Below are positions 5,442 through 5,866 of a stretch of DNA of 5,866 nt, one piece after another. Where the stretch lies: positions 1-5,866 of the forward strand of contig JAHIMN010000275.1 in the NCBI GenBank assembly GCA_018896395.1, written 5' to 3'. The translations under genes and the position numbers were made by a program. This DNA comes from Verrucomicrobiota bacterium. GTDB taxonomy: Bacteria > Verrucomicrobiota > Kiritimatiellia > JAAZAB01. The stretch's first letter is position 1. Every line of letters begins with the position of its first letter. A model generated the notes under the pieces. It was not told where the DNA came from. It made no database searches and worked only from the letters and a program-made list of their open reading frames with translations.

Positions 5442-5450
5442 AAAGGAGGT
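5442..5450 (+). promoter_or_regulatory. Strong Shine-Dalgarno site of the plus-strand gene
   Basis: AAAGGAGGT is a near-complete complement to the 16S rRNA 3' end and lies 5 nt before the ATG at 5456. It selects that ATG over the in-frame ATG codons 5, 6 and 22. Confidence 0.9.
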
Positions 5451-5455
5451 CGCAA

Positions 5456-5866
5456 ATGCGGATTCAAATGATGAGAGCGAACACATTCCGGTCGAAAGCG
5501 TGGTCGCGGATAAGGCGCATGCTGGTGTGCGCGTTTCTGGGTGCCGTGGTGCTGGCCGGGGTCAACGCACCGGGGCTTGCCCAGGAACAAGCGGCCGCGA
5601 CAACGGGTAAAAAACCCGCGATCCTGATCATTGATGCAACCCGCGGCCACCGTGAATACTGGAACCCGCTGACCTTGCAGGAGATGCTGAATGCCGGATA
5701 TGAAGTGGGCCAATGCCCGAGCAAAAAGACGCCGACGGACGAGGAACTGAAGCAGTACAACATCGCCCTGGTGTGCAGTATCCATGCCGATTTCGCCACG
5801 GATCTGCAACCCAAGCTGGAGAAGTTCATGAAGCAAGGGGGCGGGGTGCTGGTCACCACATCAGGC
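5456..5866 (+). CDS. Exported ThuA/GATase1-like protein, N-terminal part (truncated by window)
   Basis: This open frame starts after a strong ribosome site and runs off the window without a stop, so only 137 residues are visible. A basic N terminus (Arg7, Arg12, Lys14, Arg18, Arg20, Arg21) leads into a hydrophobic core (23-36) and a likely Sec cleavage site after GLA (40-42). Arg20-Arg21 recalls a Tat motif, but the surrounding residues do not fit. The mature part reads as a Rossmann-like alpha/beta fold: strand AILIIDA (55-61), RGHREYW (63-69), helix LTLQEMLNAG (72-81), strand YEVGQCP, helix TDEELKQ (94-100), strand IALVCSI (103-109), helix LQPKLEKFMKQGG (117-129) and strand GVLVTTSG (130-137). 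This order is typical of ThuA-like, beta-galactosidase-trimerisation-like and class I glutamine amidotransferase-like domains. The catalytic region, if any, lies beyond the window, so the exact family is open. The gene diverges from the glycan operon and may share its theme. Confidence 0.85.
   Translation, partial: MRIQMMRANTFRSKAWSRIRRMLVCAFLGAVVLAGVNAPGLAQEQAAATTGKKPAILIIDATRGHREYWNPLTLQEMLNAGYEVGQCPSKKTPTDEELKQYNIALVCSIHADFATDLQPKLEKFMKQGGGVLVTTSG

Larger units (their letters stand above)
4682..5455. other. 774-bp divergent intergenic region rich in short repeats
   Basis: This region separates the minus-strand operon from the plus-strand gene at 5456. About 4682-4790 is AT-rich and holds the operon promoter. 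About 4800-5400 is a mosaic of GC-rich hairpins, short direct repeats and palindromes, listed separately. I find no convincing gene: the short open frames here run through the repeats, lack good ribosome sites and resemble no family. No tRNA, rRNA or recognisable riboswitch is visible. There is no clear intrinsic terminator. Confidence 0.7.

Noticed and set aside
5464..5859. Minus-strand open frames opposite the plus-strand gene at 5456
   Set aside because: The plus strand has a near-perfect ribosome site, a signal peptide and a coherent alpha/beta fold. The minus frames show none of these.

Overview
The window looks like an accessory, polysaccharide-related locus from a bacterium with a moderately high G+C genome and long, repeat-rich intergenic DNA. 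Large multidomain secreted LamG-type proteins, uncharacterised TIM-barrel-like proteins, exported ThuA/glutamine-amidotransferase-like proteins and short tandem or palindromic intergenic repeats together suggest the Planctomycetes-Verrucomicrobia-Chlamydiae group, most like Lentisphaerota or Kiritimatiellota. That is an inference from style. No rRNA, ribosomal protein or other taxonomic marker is present.

Layout. 1-160: a non-coding tail with a 7-bp tandem array (1-35), then three back-to-back inverted repeats (36-95). 161-2014 (minus): a 617-residue protein without a signal peptide, with a probable TIM-barrel-like N-terminal half and a helical C-terminal half. 2036-4681 (minus): an 881-residue exported protein with a LamG/DUF1080-like domain, an unassigned middle domain, a CBM4_9-like beta-sandwich and a C-terminal LamG domain. 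4682-5455: a 774-bp divergent intergenic region. Its left end carries a good sigma70-type promoter for the minus-strand pair, with an inverted repeat over the -35 box. The rest is packed with short inverted and direct repeats. 5456-5866 (plus): the first 137 codons of an exported Rossmann-like protein, probably ThuA/GATase1-like, cut by the window end.

The two minus-strand genes are 21 bp apart, and the second gene's Shine-Dalgarno lies in the gap, so they are very probably one operon transcribed from about 4733. A plausible reading is that the 881-residue protein binds or processes a glycan outside the cytoplasm and the 617-residue protein acts on a product inside. The divergent third gene encodes another exported protein of a type often found in sugar-catabolic loci. 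No substrate can be named from the sequence. The unusual material is the poorly characterised two-gene operon with its candidate operator, and the intergenic repeats: two heptamer arrays, a two-copy hairpin element and an 18-bp perfect palindrome.
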